A DNA stretch of 64,000 bases from an uncultured bacterium. GTDB taxonomy: Bacteria; Patescibacteriota; Saccharimonadia; Saccharimonadales; Saccharimonadaceae. Both the position numbers and the translations under genes were made by a program. The notes beneath the pieces were generated by a model. That model saw only the letters and a list, made by a program, of their open reading frames with translations. It was not told the origin of the DNA and ran no database searches. This document shows positions 18,205 to 25,871 of the stretch, piece by piece. Location: positions 1-64,000 of the forward strand of contig CAIJKY010000005.1 in the NCBI GenBank assembly GCA_903821365.1, in the 5' to 3' direction. The stretch's first letter is position 1. The number at the start of each line of letters is the position of its first letter.

Positions 18205-18938
18205 TGGATAACAATGTCGAGGCCAGCATCCGACGCTTGGTCACGGCCGCGCGACGCACTGTCGGTTTTTGGTCGGCGAGCACGTGGCTTAGGCTTTGTG
18301 GCACTAGTGGCTGCTGGCTGGCTGCCTGTTTCGGTTGCTGCTGGTTGAGTATTCTGGGCAGGGTGAGTCGCAGTATGTGCTTGATCGTGCTGATTGTTTT
18401 GGCGCGGCTTTTTGTTATTAAAATCGCGGTAGGCAAGCTTGCCACGTAGGTCATTCATGAAAGTGAAGTAGACATCGCCATATTCATTAAGACGCTTAAA
18501 CAGGGAAGAGTAATTTGAGCGGTTAGGAATAATTACTTGCTTGAGTTTGCTGAGGCCGGCAAGGTGACGAATTAGGCCAGCAAAGTCGCCATCGCCACTG
18601 ATAATAACCGCTTGTTCGTAGCGCTCAATATCAACCATGGTTTGCAGCACCATGTCGGCATCAACGTTGCCTTTAATAGCTGATTCATCATGGCGAATCA
18701 GTGGTTTGAAGTGCAGGATAAAACCAGCTTCTTGGAGGGCGCTGTACAGGGGTTGGTGCTCTTCCATGAAACCAATAAATAGGTAGGCGCGTTTCACATC
18801 AAGTTCGGTCCGGAGGTATTCGCGGAATTTTTTATAATCGAGCTTCCAGCCGAGCGAGTCAACACCGGCATGAAGGTTTTGAGCATCAATAAAAGCATAG
18901 TTATTTTGGGTTGCTTCAGAGTGTTTTTCATGTGTCAT
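18201..18938 (-). CDS. NYN domain (LabA/DUF88-type) putative ribonuclease
   Basis: The protein has 245 residues. A PIN-like NYN domain fills residues ~10-160: FIDAQNLHAG (first Asp and the following Asn), GNVDADMVLQ and ISGDGDFAGLI carry the conserved acidic metal-binding residues. The C-terminal 75 residues are Gln/Thr/Pro/Arg-rich and probably disordered and RNA-binding. TATCAT ends 6 nt before ATG 18938, so the message is likely leaderless. It converges on recJ with a 4-nt overlap. Confidence 0.82.
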   Translation of the reverse strand: MTHEKHSEATQNNYAFIDAQNLHAGVDSLGWKLDYKKFREYLRTELDVKRAYLFIGFMEEHQPLYSALQEAGFILHFKPLIRHDESAIKGNVDADMVLQTMVDIERYEQAVIISGDGDFAGLIRHLAGLSKLKQVIIPNRSNYSSLFKRLNEYGDVYFTFMNDLRGKLAYRDFNNKKPRQNNQHDQAHTATHPAQNTQPAATETGSQPAATSATKPKPRARRPKTDSASRGRDQASDAGLDIVIH

Positions 18939-19009
18939 GGATTTATGATAGCAGATTATGACTAAGGAGTCTTGCACCTCCACATCTGTTCTGTTACAAT
19001 ATGCTCGAT

Positions 19010-19225
19010 ATGATTACAGTGACTAGAAAAGACAGCAACGAAGCCAACGAGAACCTGATTCGCCGTTTCAGCCGTAAGGTGCAGCAATCTGGTGTCGTCG
19101 CAACCGTGAAAAGCCTACAATATTTTGAAAAGCCGATTAGCAAGACTGAACGCCGTAAAAAAGCGATTGTCCGCCGTGCCCGTAAAGCCGAGAAGACAAA
19201 GCGTATTCGTTTAGGACTTCGCTAA
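19010..19225 (+). CDS. rpsU: 30S ribosomal protein bS21
   Basis: The 71-residue basic protein starts MITVTRKDSNEANENLIRRF, typical for bS21, and ends in an Arg/Lys-rich helix. An in-frame ATG at 19001 overlaps the -10 region (TACAAT, 18995-19000), so 19010, nine nt downstream, is preferred and leaderless. It is followed by yqeY, the common rpsU-yqeY pairing. Confidence 0.9.
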   Translation: MITVTRKDSNEANENLIRRFSRKVQQSGVVATVKSLQYFEKPISKTERRKKAIVRRARKAEKTKRIRLGLR

Positions 19226-19284
19226 GCCGCCTTGGTTGCACACACTGCTCCGTTACAAAGACTAACTGCCGAAAGGGTGAACTG

Positions 19285-19752
19285 ATGAGCGCCAATGACA
19301 ATCTTAAAGATCGCCTGGCTGCCGACATCAAGACAGCCCTACTTGCTGGCGAACGTGAAAAAGCCGACGTACTGCGTGGGCTTAAAAGTGCTATTCTCTA
19401 CGAAGAAGTCGCTCAGAAAAAGCGTGACGAAGGTCTTGATGATGCTTCGATAGAGCAAATTATTGCTCGCGAATCAAAAAAGCGCGACGAAGCAGCTGTT
19501 CTGTACGAAAAAGGCGGCAGTCAAGAGCGTGCCGATAAAGAACGTTGGGAAAAAACAGTCATTGCGGTCTACCTTCCGGAGCAATTAACAAACGAAGAGC
19601 TTAATGCAATCGTCGCTGAAGTACTTGCCGTGGAAGGTAGCGATGCTCATGTTGGTAAAGTTATTGGTGCGGTGAAAGTCCGTGTTGGTAACAGCGCCGA
19701 TGGTGCTCGCGTAGCCAGCGCCGTGCAGCAGGCGGTGAAAGGGCGCACGTAG
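19285..19752 (+). CDS. yqeY: GatB/YqeY domain protein
   Basis: The 155-residue helical protein matches the YqeY family (LKDRLAADIKTALLAGEREK, then VLRGLKSAI and a C-terminal GKVIGAVKVRVG). The domain is shared with the tail of the amidotransferase subunit GatB and is thought to bind tRNA; stand-alone function is unclear. GAAAGGGTG lies before the ATG. It stands between rpsU and adk. Confidence 0.9.
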   Translation: MSANDNLKDRLAADIKTALLAGEREKADVLRGLKSAILYEEVAQKKRDEGLDDASIEQIIARESKKRDEAAVLYEKGGSQERADKERWEKTVIAVYLPEQLTNEELNAIVAEVLAVEGSDAHVGKVIGAVKVRVGNSADGARVASAVQQAVKGRT

Positions 19753-19757
19753 CCCGC

Positions 19758-20312
19758 ATGATTTTGTTCTTTGGGCCTCCGGGCGCTGGGAAAAGTGTGC
19801 AAGGTCAATTATTGGCAGCGCGTCACAGCTGGCGGTGGCTTAGTTCTGGCCAGCTGCTTCGTGACAAACATGACCCAAAGCTTGCCGCTCAGCTTTCGAC
19901 TGGCCAGCTAACCGATTCACACCTCGTGAACGATGTGATGGGCGCGGCGATTAAACGTTCACGTGACATTGAGCATCTTATTATTGATGGCTTTCCGCGC
20001 CAACTTGAGCAGGCAAAATGGTTGGTTGATTCGCAAATAGAGCACAACCGCTCCATTAGCTTGGTGATTGTCCTTGAGGTACCAAAAGATGAGCTTGTAC
20101 GCCGGCTAAAACTGCGTGGCCGTACTGATGACACTGAAGCAACTATTGAGCGACGACTGCACATTTTCCGCACCGAAATTTACCCGATTCTAACGTACCT
20201 TACTGAGCAAAAAGTCCACATTGCCCATATTGATGGCAATGATTCGGTTGGTCAGGTACACGATAAAATTGAAACCGAAGTCCAAGCGGCGCTTGGCAAG
20301 AACAAAGCATAG
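19758..20312 (+). CDS. adk: Adenylate kinase (short form)
   Basis: The 184-residue P-loop kinase has GPPGAGKS at the N-terminus, IIDGFPRQ (NMP-binding region) and the LRGRTDD segment followed by RLHIF at the LID position. The LID is the short kind without zinc ligands. It interconverts ATP+AMP and 2 ADP. It starts 6 nt after yqeY and map follows 2 nt after its stop, the adk-map order typical of ribosomal neighbourhoods. Confidence 0.9.
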   Translation: MILFFGPPGAGKSVQGQLLAARHSWRWLSSGQLLRDKHDPKLAAQLSTGQLTDSHLVNDVMGAAIKRSRDIEHLIIDGFPRQLEQAKWLVDSQIEHNRSISLVIVLEVPKDELVRRLKLRGRTDDTEATIERRLHIFRTEIYPILTYLTEQKVHIAHIDGNDSVGQVHDKIETEVQAALGKNKA

Positions 20313-20314
20313 CT

Positions 20315-21088
20315 ATGAAAACACGAATTAAAACCGGCGACGAACTAAACGCCATGCGCGAGAGCGGCCGCATGCTTGGCTACGTCCTTGCAGAAATTAA
20401 AAAGTTTGCTCGACCGGGCTGCAGCGGTCTTGATGTCGCTGAACTTGCCAAAAAAGAGTTGCGCGGTATGGGTGTTGTATCGCCATTTCTTAATTATGAA
20501 GGCTTTCCTGACGTTATTTGTATCTCTGTTAACGACGAAGTTGTGCACGGAATTCCAAACGCTATCTCATTTAAAGAAAACGACTTAATCAGCTTTGATT
20601 TTGGTGTGACATATAATGGCATGATCACTGATTCTGCCTTCAGTATGGTGATTGGCAAAAAAGCCATGAGCAACCCGAACAACAAAAAAATCATTCAGCT
20701 GATGGAGACTACCGAGGCTTCTATGGAAGCGGGTATTGCAGTTGTTCGTGCTGGTGCGCGCATTGGCGATATTGGTGCGGCAGTTCAAGCAGTGCTTGAT
20801 GAACAAAAGTACGGCATTGTTCGTGAACTCGTTGGCCATGGAGTAGGGCATGCACTTCACGAAGACCCTGACATTCCTAATTATGGCCGTGTTGGTACGG
20901 GCATGGAATTAAAAGCCGGTATGACTATTTGCATTGAGCCGATGGCGACACTTGGCGGTCGACAGGTCATGGTTGACGCCGATGACTGGACTATTCGCAC
21001 GCGTGATGGCAGCTTGGCTGCACACTTTGAGCACACCATTCTGGTGACCGATACTGGTTCGGAAGTGCTGACGCGCCGCCCAGTCTAA
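20315..21088 (+). CDS. map: Methionine aminopeptidase, type I
   Basis: The 257-residue enzyme removes the initiator Met. Metal ligands are visible: the DFGVTYNGMITDSA pair of Asp, GHGVGHALHEDP (His), CIEPMATLG (Glu) and the late HFEHTILVT (Glu). Length and lack of extension fit MetAP-Ia. It is coupled to adk. Confidence 0.94.
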   Translation: MKTRIKTGDELNAMRESGRMLGYVLAEIKKFARPGCSGLDVAELAKKELRGMGVVSPFLNYEGFPDVICISVNDEVVHGIPNAISFKENDLISFDFGVTYNGMITDSAFSMVIGKKAMSNPNNKKIIQLMETTEASMEAGIAVVRAGARIGDIGAAVQAVLDEQKYGIVRELVGHGVGHALHEDPDIPNYGRVGTGMELKAGMTICIEPMATLGGRQVMVDADDWTIRTRDGSLAAHFEHTILVTDTGSEVLTRRPV

Positions 21089-21146
21089 AGAACTGAACCA
21101 TCAGCGCTTATTCACTTTTCTGGTCATAAGCGTTATACTGAAATCT

Positions 21147-22409
21147 ATGCAAGAAAACGGCCACTACATTGTCGGCCTCGACGTTGGTACAACAAAAGTA
21201 CGCTGCGTTGTTGGTTATGAAGACCCGGGTAATCCCGGCATTAATGTTATTGGGAGCGGTGAAGCAAAAAATAGCGGCGGCATGCGTAAAGGTGTCGTCG
21301 TTAATATTGTGAACACCGCCCACGCCATCGACAAGGCGCTCGAAAGTGCTGAGCGCATGAGCGGCCACGAAATACACGCCGCAACTGTAAACATTAATGG
21401 CGCACACGTAACAGGGATGAGCAGCAGGGGTGTCGTCGCTGTTGGTGCCCAGGGGCACGAGATCACTGAAGACGACCTAGCGCGCGTCATCGATGCCGCA
21501 ACAATTGTTCAGCTACCAGCAAATCGCGAAATCCTCCAAACAACACCGCGTAGTTTTCAGCTTGATGGCCAAGATAACATCAAAGACCCTGTTGGTATGC
21601 AGGGTATTCGCCTTGAAGTCGATGCCCATGTTATTACTGCACTCGCACCACACACCCACAACCTTGATAAAGCTGTCGAAATGACAAAGACGATACCGAA
21701 CAGTTTTGCCGTCTCGAGTCTTGCTGCTGCCCGCGCCGTACTGAATGAACAACACATCGAAAACGGTGTTATATTGATTGACTTTGGCGGCACGACAACG
21801 AATATTGCAGTGTTTGAAGATGGCGATTTACAGCATGTTGCAGTCCTGCCTGTAGGAAGTGTCAACATTACGAACGACTTAGCAATCGGCCTACGGACAG
21901 ATCTTGATGTCGCCGAACAAATTAAATTGGAACATGCACTCGGTGGCCCGCGACCCGAAAAAGATCGAGCCAAAAGTGTGCACATTACCCATGAAAACAA
22001 GAAGTTAGAATTCGATATTGATGAAATCGACATGATTGTTAGCGCTCGGCTCGACGAAATTTTTGAAATGATTGATGGCGAGCTGGCTGGTATCCAACGT
22101 TCTGGTAAATTGCCAGGTGGGGCAGTACTGACCGGCGGCGGGGCATTGCTGAAGGGTATTGAACAAACAGCCAAAGATCGTCTGCGCATGTCGGCTCGCG
22201 TCGCGACTATTCAAGATGGCCTGACTGATGTAAGTGGTACCGCGCATAACCCTGATTACGCGGTTGCAGTTGGCTTAATGCTACTTGATGCTGAAGCTGC
22301 GCCTGTGCAAGCTAACGGTAAATCTGGCGGCAAGCGTAAGCTCGCATCGCCCGATACCGGCAAACTCTTTAAGGGTGTTGGTGGCTTCTTGAAGAAGCTC
22401 AAGCCGTAA
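21147..22409 (+). CDS. ftsA: Cell division protein FtsA
   Basis: The 420-residue actin-like protein has VGLDVGTTKVRCVVG (phosphate 1), the 1C domain near 85-165, IDFGGTTTNIAVF (phosphate 2) and LTGGGALLKGI (adenosine). The C-terminus ends FKGVGGFLKKLKP, an amphipathic membrane-targeting helix. It anchors FtsZ to the membrane. TATACT ends 7 nt before the ATG (leaderless). ftsZ follows after a 295-base gap that holds a large inverted repeat. Confidence 0.95.
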   Translation: MQENGHYIVGLDVGTTKVRCVVGYEDPGNPGINVIGSGEAKNSGGMRKGVVVNIVNTAHAIDKALESAERMSGHEIHAATVNINGAHVTGMSSRGVVAVGAQGHEITEDDLARVIDAATIVQLPANREILQTTPRSFQLDGQDNIKDPVGMQGIRLEVDAHVITALAPHTHNLDKAVEMTKTIPNSFAVSSLAAARAVLNEQHIENGVILIDFGGTTTNIAVFEDGDLQHVAVLPVGSVNITNDLAIGLRTDLDVAEQIKLEHALGGPRPEKDRAKSVHITHENKKLEFDIDEIDMIVSARLDEIFEMIDGELAGIQRSGKLPGGAVLTGGGALLKGIEQTAKDRLRMSARVATIQDGLTDVSGTAHNPDYAVAVGLMLLDAEAAPVQANGKSGGKRKLASPDTGKLFKGVGGFLKKLKP

Positions 22410-22416
22410 TTATTCA

Positions 22417-22537
22417 AAAACCCCTCATGTAGTATTTTTTTAGAACTCGTTCCGCGCAGAGATTTTTTCTAAGGCGAAAAAATCTCTGGCTGCACTGCGC
22501 ATCGTACGTTCTAAAAAAATACTACATGAGGGGTTTT
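22417..22537. repeat. Long perfect inverted repeat between ftsA and ftsZ
   Basis: Arms 22417-22446 and 22508-22537 are perfect 30-bp complements, starting AAAACCCCTCATG. The 61-nt interior holds a second perfect 12-bp hairpin (22458-22469 with 22476-22487). Each outer arm ends in a T-run in its own direction, so it could terminate from both sides; as RNA it would be a 30-bp duplex suited to RNase III. The first arm starts 7 bases after the ftsA stop. Confidence 0.85.
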
Positions 22538-22704
22538 CTACGCTTTGAGCTCCTTTAGTATGCATCTCCACCCCTGTAAATTTACATTATTCACAAGAGT
22601 GGTGGCGCGCACCCATAAAGCTAAAGCTTCTAGTTTTGCCCTGTATAAAAATAGTGTATACTAAAGACGTAAGAGCTATATAGCCTAAGGATTGAACACA
22701 CAAT

Positions 22705-23907
22705 ATGCCTGAAGTAACACCATCTGATATCCAAACCTTCGCCGCCATTAAAGTGGTTGGTGTTGGTGGCGCCGGTAGTTCAGCAATCAATCGTATGGTT
22801 GAGGCTGGGGTATTGGGCGTACAATTTATTGCTATTAATACTGATGCTCAGGCTTTGCATAATTCTAAAGCCGATGTAAAGCTGCACATTGGTCGCAGTA
22901 CGACTCGTGGCCTTGGTGCCGGTGCTGATCCAAGTGTTGGCCAAACTGCTGCTGAAGAATCTCGTGAAGAAATCAAAGCTGCTATCGACGGTGCCGACAT
23001 GCTATTTATTACGCTCGGTGCTGGCGGCGGCACAGGTTCGGGTGCTGGGCATGTCGTTGCTGATATTGCGCGCGAGCTTGGCATACTTGTTGTGGGCGTT
23101 GCGACCAAGCCATTCAGTTTTGAAGGTGACAAGCGCCGCACTAACGCCGACTGGGCGATTGCTCGTCTTGGCCAATCAGTCGACACGCTAATCACTATTC
23201 CAAATGACCGTTTACTGCAAACGATAGATCGCCGTACGCCATTGCTTGAAACATTCAAAATTGCTGACGACGTTTTGCGCCAGGGCGTGCAAGGCATCTC
23301 AGAACTTATTACCGAGCATGGGCTTATTAACTTAGACTTTGCTGACGTAAAAACCATTATGAGCCATGCTGGCTCTGCACTCATGGGTATTGGTCGCGCG
23401 ACTGGCGACAACCGTGCAGCGCTTGCAGCACAACAAGCTATCGAATCACCACTGCTTGAAGTTTCGATTGATGGTGCACGTGGTGTGCTTTTCAATATTA
23501 CCGGTGGCTACGATATGTCGATGCACGAAGTCAATGAAGCGGCCGAAGTGATTACCAGCGCCGTGGCGCCAGACGCCAATATTATTTTTGGTGCGACACT
23601 CAAGCCTGAGCTCGATGACGAAATTATCATTACCGTTATTGCAACTGGTTTTGACGCTGCCTACTTCCACCAACAAGCTGACACGCCTGCGCCAACTGCA
23701 CACTCTGTCGCTGCCAGCGAAGACCCAATCAACGATACGTCCCCATCAATTGTTCAAGAAGATGAGATTGATTCTATTGATATGGATATCGACGCCGAAG
23801 CGCCTGAGAAAAAGAAGATTACTGATGATGAAGACGAGCCAAAGAGTATTTGGAATTACGACGACGAAGCTGATACGCCAGCATTTTTGAGACGCAAGAA
23901 AAAATAG
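22705..23907 (+). CDS. ftsZ: Cell division protein FtsZ
   Basis: The 400-residue tubulin homologue has [13 protein letters not shown], the GTP signature [12 protein letters not shown] (about 105-116), [10 protein letters not shown] and the T7-loop [11 protein letters not shown]. The C-terminal tail is acidic and ends [18 protein letters not shown], a DxPxFLR peptide for FtsA binding. CTAAGGA precedes the ATG and a TATACT box lies near 22656. Unlike ftsA it has its own promoter and a ribosome-binding site. Confidence 0.96.
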   Translation: MPEVTPSDIQTFAAIKVVGVGGAGSSAINRMVEAGVLGVQFIAINTDAQALHNSKADVKLHIGRSTTRGLGAGADPSVGQTAAEESREEIKAAIDGADMLFITLGAGGGTGSGAGHVVADIARELGILVVGVATKPFSFEGDKRRTNADWAIARLGQSVDTLITIPNDRLLQTIDRRTPLLETFKIADDVLRQGVQGISELITEHGLINLDFADVKTIMSHAGSALMGIGRATGDNRAALAAQQAIESPLLEVSIDGARGVLFNITGGYDMSMHEVNEAAEVITSAVAPDANIIFGATLKPELDDEIIITVIATGFDAAYFHQQADTPAPTAHSVAASEDPINDTSPSIVQEDEIDSIDMDIDAEAPEKKKITDDEDEPKSIWNYDDEADTPAFLRRKKK

Positions 23908-24043
23908 CAGTCGGTTCACTATAATTTGATACATTGTTACGCAGCCACACAGCTCAAGTGGAATTGTTTGAGCAGTCTGGTTGCGTGAGACGAGGGTTGC
24001 TCGCGCACGCGGTTGTAGGGATGGGCACGTTCCGCCAGTTGTT

Positions 24044-24412
24044 TTAATCTGGCGCACCGCTGTCTTCGTTCTTCTCGACCAGTCCGTCCCGGCCGGGACC
24101 GAGGCCGTAGATTGTGATGAGTGCGCCGAGAATCAAGCTGACAATCGCCGTCCCCGTCTCGCCAGTGGCGAAGATGATGAGGCCGACGAGCATCGTGGCG
24201 CTGCCGAGCAGCAGCGCTGCCTTACGGAGCATGCTGCTCTCTTCGGCGAGGCGCGGACCTGACTCCGGCTTGCTGTACCGCGCACCTTGCTTGGTAGTGC
24301 GTGGCAGCACTGCGCCTTTCAGCGGGTCGGGCGCGGCGGGGTCAAAATCCCACCGCCGTATCCCACAGTAGATGCATCTCTTGCCTTCGCACGGATGATC
24401 GTCTTCGGTCAT
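24044..24412 (-). CDS. Unrecognised small membrane protein with zinc-type cysteines, GC-rich cassette 3
   Basis: The 122-residue protein is not recognised. Its N-terminus has CEGKRCIYCG, a compact Cys cluster of zinc type; residues ~62-102 form two hydrophobic segments with a short turn; the tail is charged. GC-rich codon use contrasts with ftsZ beside it. The leader carries GTTGCAGC-4 nt-GCTGCGAC as a hairpin and GAGGGAG before the ATG. A CGCCAG/CTGGCG hairpin overlaps the stop codon (24033-24054). Confidence 0.6.
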   Translation of the reverse strand: MTEDDHPCEGKRCIYCGIRRWDFDPAAPDPLKGAVLPRTTKQGARYSKPESGPRLAEESSMLRKAALLLGSATMLVGLIIFATGETGTAIVSLILGALITIYGLGPGRDGLVEKNEDSGAPD

Positions 24413-24493
24413 GATGCAGGCTCCCTCGTCTCAGTGTCGCAGCGGATGCTGCAACGGTACGGGAGCGCTCGGCAAGGGTGCCAAACGCTAAAC

Positions 24494-24522
24494 CATAAAT
24501 ATATTATAACATATTATGTCAA
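24494..24522 (-). promoter_or_regulatory. Promoter of cassette 3
   Basis: On the minus strand TTGACA (24517-24522) is followed after 16-17 bp by a weak ATTTAT/TTTATG -10 in a very AT-rich stretch; leader about 80 nt. Confidence 0.5.
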
Positions 24523-24524
24523 GT

Positions 24525-24578
24525 TGTCTCACGCGAACACTAAGCTTTTGCATAAAAGCGCACTGTTCGCGCGAGACA
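24525..24578 (-). terminator. Hairpin between cassettes 3 and 4
   Basis: Arms of 15 bp (24525-24539 with 24564-24578, one mismatch) enclose GCTTTT/AAAAGC. It lies 60 bases past the stop of the 24641 gene and just upstream of the cassette 3 promoter, so it separates the two transcripts. Confidence 0.6.
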
Positions 24579-24640
24579 GAAGAGAGATGAGTCTTCGGCT
24601 GCGCAGGGTCGGCGGGTGGGCCGAACCTTGTGAAGATGTG

Positions 24641-24829
24641 TCATCGGTTCTTGATGTACAACACCCCCAACCAAATGCAGATCACTCCGAACGGGTAGGC
24701 CAGGATGTGCGGCATTGGTCCGAGCTTGCTCGCGATGCCGCACAGCAGAGCGATTCCGAACAGGATGGCCAGGACACCTCTCCACAGAGGCGGGGTATTC
24801 AGGTCGGTCTGTGACGGGCGGTTGCTCAT
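24641..24829 (-). CDS. Unrecognised 62-residue membrane protein, GC-rich cassette 4
   Basis: The tiny protein has a short polar N-terminus and two membrane segments (about 17-36 and 40-58) ending in YIKNR, so both termini probably face the cytoplasm. AAAGGAG lies 9 nt before the ATG. The leader contains AGTGC-GAC-GCACT and an ACCGG hairpin, and a good promoter lies at 24966-24994. Not recognised; GC-rich like its neighbour cassette. Confidence 0.6.
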   Translation of the reverse strand: MSNRPSQTDLNTPPLWRGVLAILFGIALLCGIASKLGPMPHILAYPFGVICIWLGVLYIKNR

Positions 24830-24965
24830 GGCTGAGCACTCCTTTGTTCACGTTGGACTCTAGTGCGTCGCACTTTCTTCTGTCTCGTGGTGATCGCTAT
24901 GAGGCACGAATGCCAAGAAGCCACCACCGGGTGCACTCGCCACCGGTTGGTAGGAGCATGTTATA

Positions 24966-24994
24966 TTTATAATATACAATTTATAATAAGTCAA
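24966..24994 (-). promoter_or_regulatory. Promoter of cassette 4
   Basis: On the minus strand TTGACT (24989-24994), exactly 17 bp and TATAAA (24966-24971) lie about 140 nt upstream of the start codon of the 24641 gene. Confidence 0.7.
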
Positions 24995-25120
24995 ATTATA
25001 CTGACTAATTTTTACGGTAGCGTTGCTTAAAACACCACCAAATAGTCTTGCTTCAAACTACATATGGCGCTATGCTAGAAAGCAGCTACACTACGTGTGA
25101 GGTGTAGGGGGTTCTCTGGT

Positions 25121-25136
25121 ACGCTATATATAGTAT
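25121..25136 (+). promoter_or_regulatory. Candidate NrdR box
   Basis: ACGCTATATATAGTAT matches 14 of 16 positions of the remembered NrdR-box consensus ACACWATATATWGTGT and lies upstream of nrdR itself. A weaker related string, ACGCTATGATAGG, begins at 25180 and overlaps the -10. This suggests autoregulation by NrdR. Confidence 0.6.
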
Positions 25137-25236
25137 ATGTAGGCTAAATATGCAAAATCGGTCAAATTTTGCGATGACTACGCTATGATAGGTAACAAAG
25201 AAAGCTGTTAACGTAAATGGAAAGGACGCTAGCATT

Positions 25237-25698
25237 ATGAAGTGTCCAAAGTGTCAAACAATCACGTCAAAAGTTGTTGAGTCGCGCGACGTTGCTGATG
25301 GAGATTCTATCCGTAGGCGGCGTGAGTGCCTCAAGTGTGACTATCGCTATACGACATACGAGCGTATTGAGCGACCGAATCTTGCCGTCGTCAAAAAAGA
25401 TGGTAAACGTGAACTGTTTGACCGAGACAAATTGCTAGCAGCGATTCATCGATCGGTTGGAAAGTACTTCCAGTCCGAGTTGGAAATCGAAACTATCGTA
25501 GCGCGTGTTGAAGAAGAACTGTACGGCCGGTATAGCCAAGGCAGTCAAGAAGTTGTCTCATCAGAGATAGGTGACCTTGTGCTTGAGCAGCTTGCTGGGT
25601 GTAACAAGGTTGCGTATGTACGATTTGCAAGTGTCTACAAAGATTTCCGCAGCCTCGATGAGTTCGAAAATGTCCTGCGCCAGCTAAAAACTGGCTAG
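25237..25698 (+). CDS. nrdR: Transcriptional repressor NrdR
   Basis: The 153-residue protein has an N-terminal zinc ribbon (CPKC and CLKC, with RRRRECLKC between) and an ATP-cone domain from about residue 48 (VVKKDGKRELFDRDKLLAAI). It senses ATP/dATP and represses ribonucleotide reductase genes. GGAAAGGA precedes the ATG. The ribonucleotide reductase gene it should control is directly downstream. Confidence 0.95.
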   Translation: MKCPKCQTITSKVVESRDVADGDSIRRRRECLKCDYRYTTYERIERPNLAVVKKDGKRELFDRDKLLAAIHRSVGKYFQSELEIETIVARVEEELYGRYSQGSQEVVSSEIGDLVLEQLAGCNKVAYVRFASVYKDFRSLDEFENVLRQLKTG

Positions 25699-25743
25699 CC
25701 ATAGTCAATTTACGACAACATAAACATACGAATCCGCTGATAG

Positions 25744-25785
25744 CGCGCGAGGGATACTCATTTTGAACCCAGTATGAGTAGCGCG
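25744..25785 (+). other. Stem-loop in the nrdR-nrdJ spacer
   Basis: CGCGC/GCGCG (25744-25748 with 25781-25785) and TACTCAT/ATGAGTA (25755-25761 with 25774-25780) form a stem with a 6-nt left bulge. No U-tract follows. I looked for a cobalamin riboswitch B12-box here and did not see one. Confidence 0.5.
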
Positions 25786-25871
25786 TTAAAGCAAACAACA
25801 AACATATTATTGGCAGCAACCTTGGCGATGTAAGTCGTCAGGCTTGTTTGCCTATCACTAAGGAGGGGCAG

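Larger units (their letters stand above)
24830..25236. other. Intergenic region: cassette 4 leader/promoter and nrdR control region
   Basis: There is no gene here. The left part is the GC-rich leader of the 24641 gene and its AT-rich promoter; the right part (25000-25236) holds the candidate NrdR box at 25121-25136, a TATGAT box at 25184-25189 and the nrdR ribosome site. Confidence 0.55.

Noticed and set aside
25699-25871. Cobalamin riboswitch before nrdJ
   Set aside because: The reductase needs B12, so one was sought, but there is no B12-box (GCCACTG-type) or matching core; only a simple bulged stem is present.
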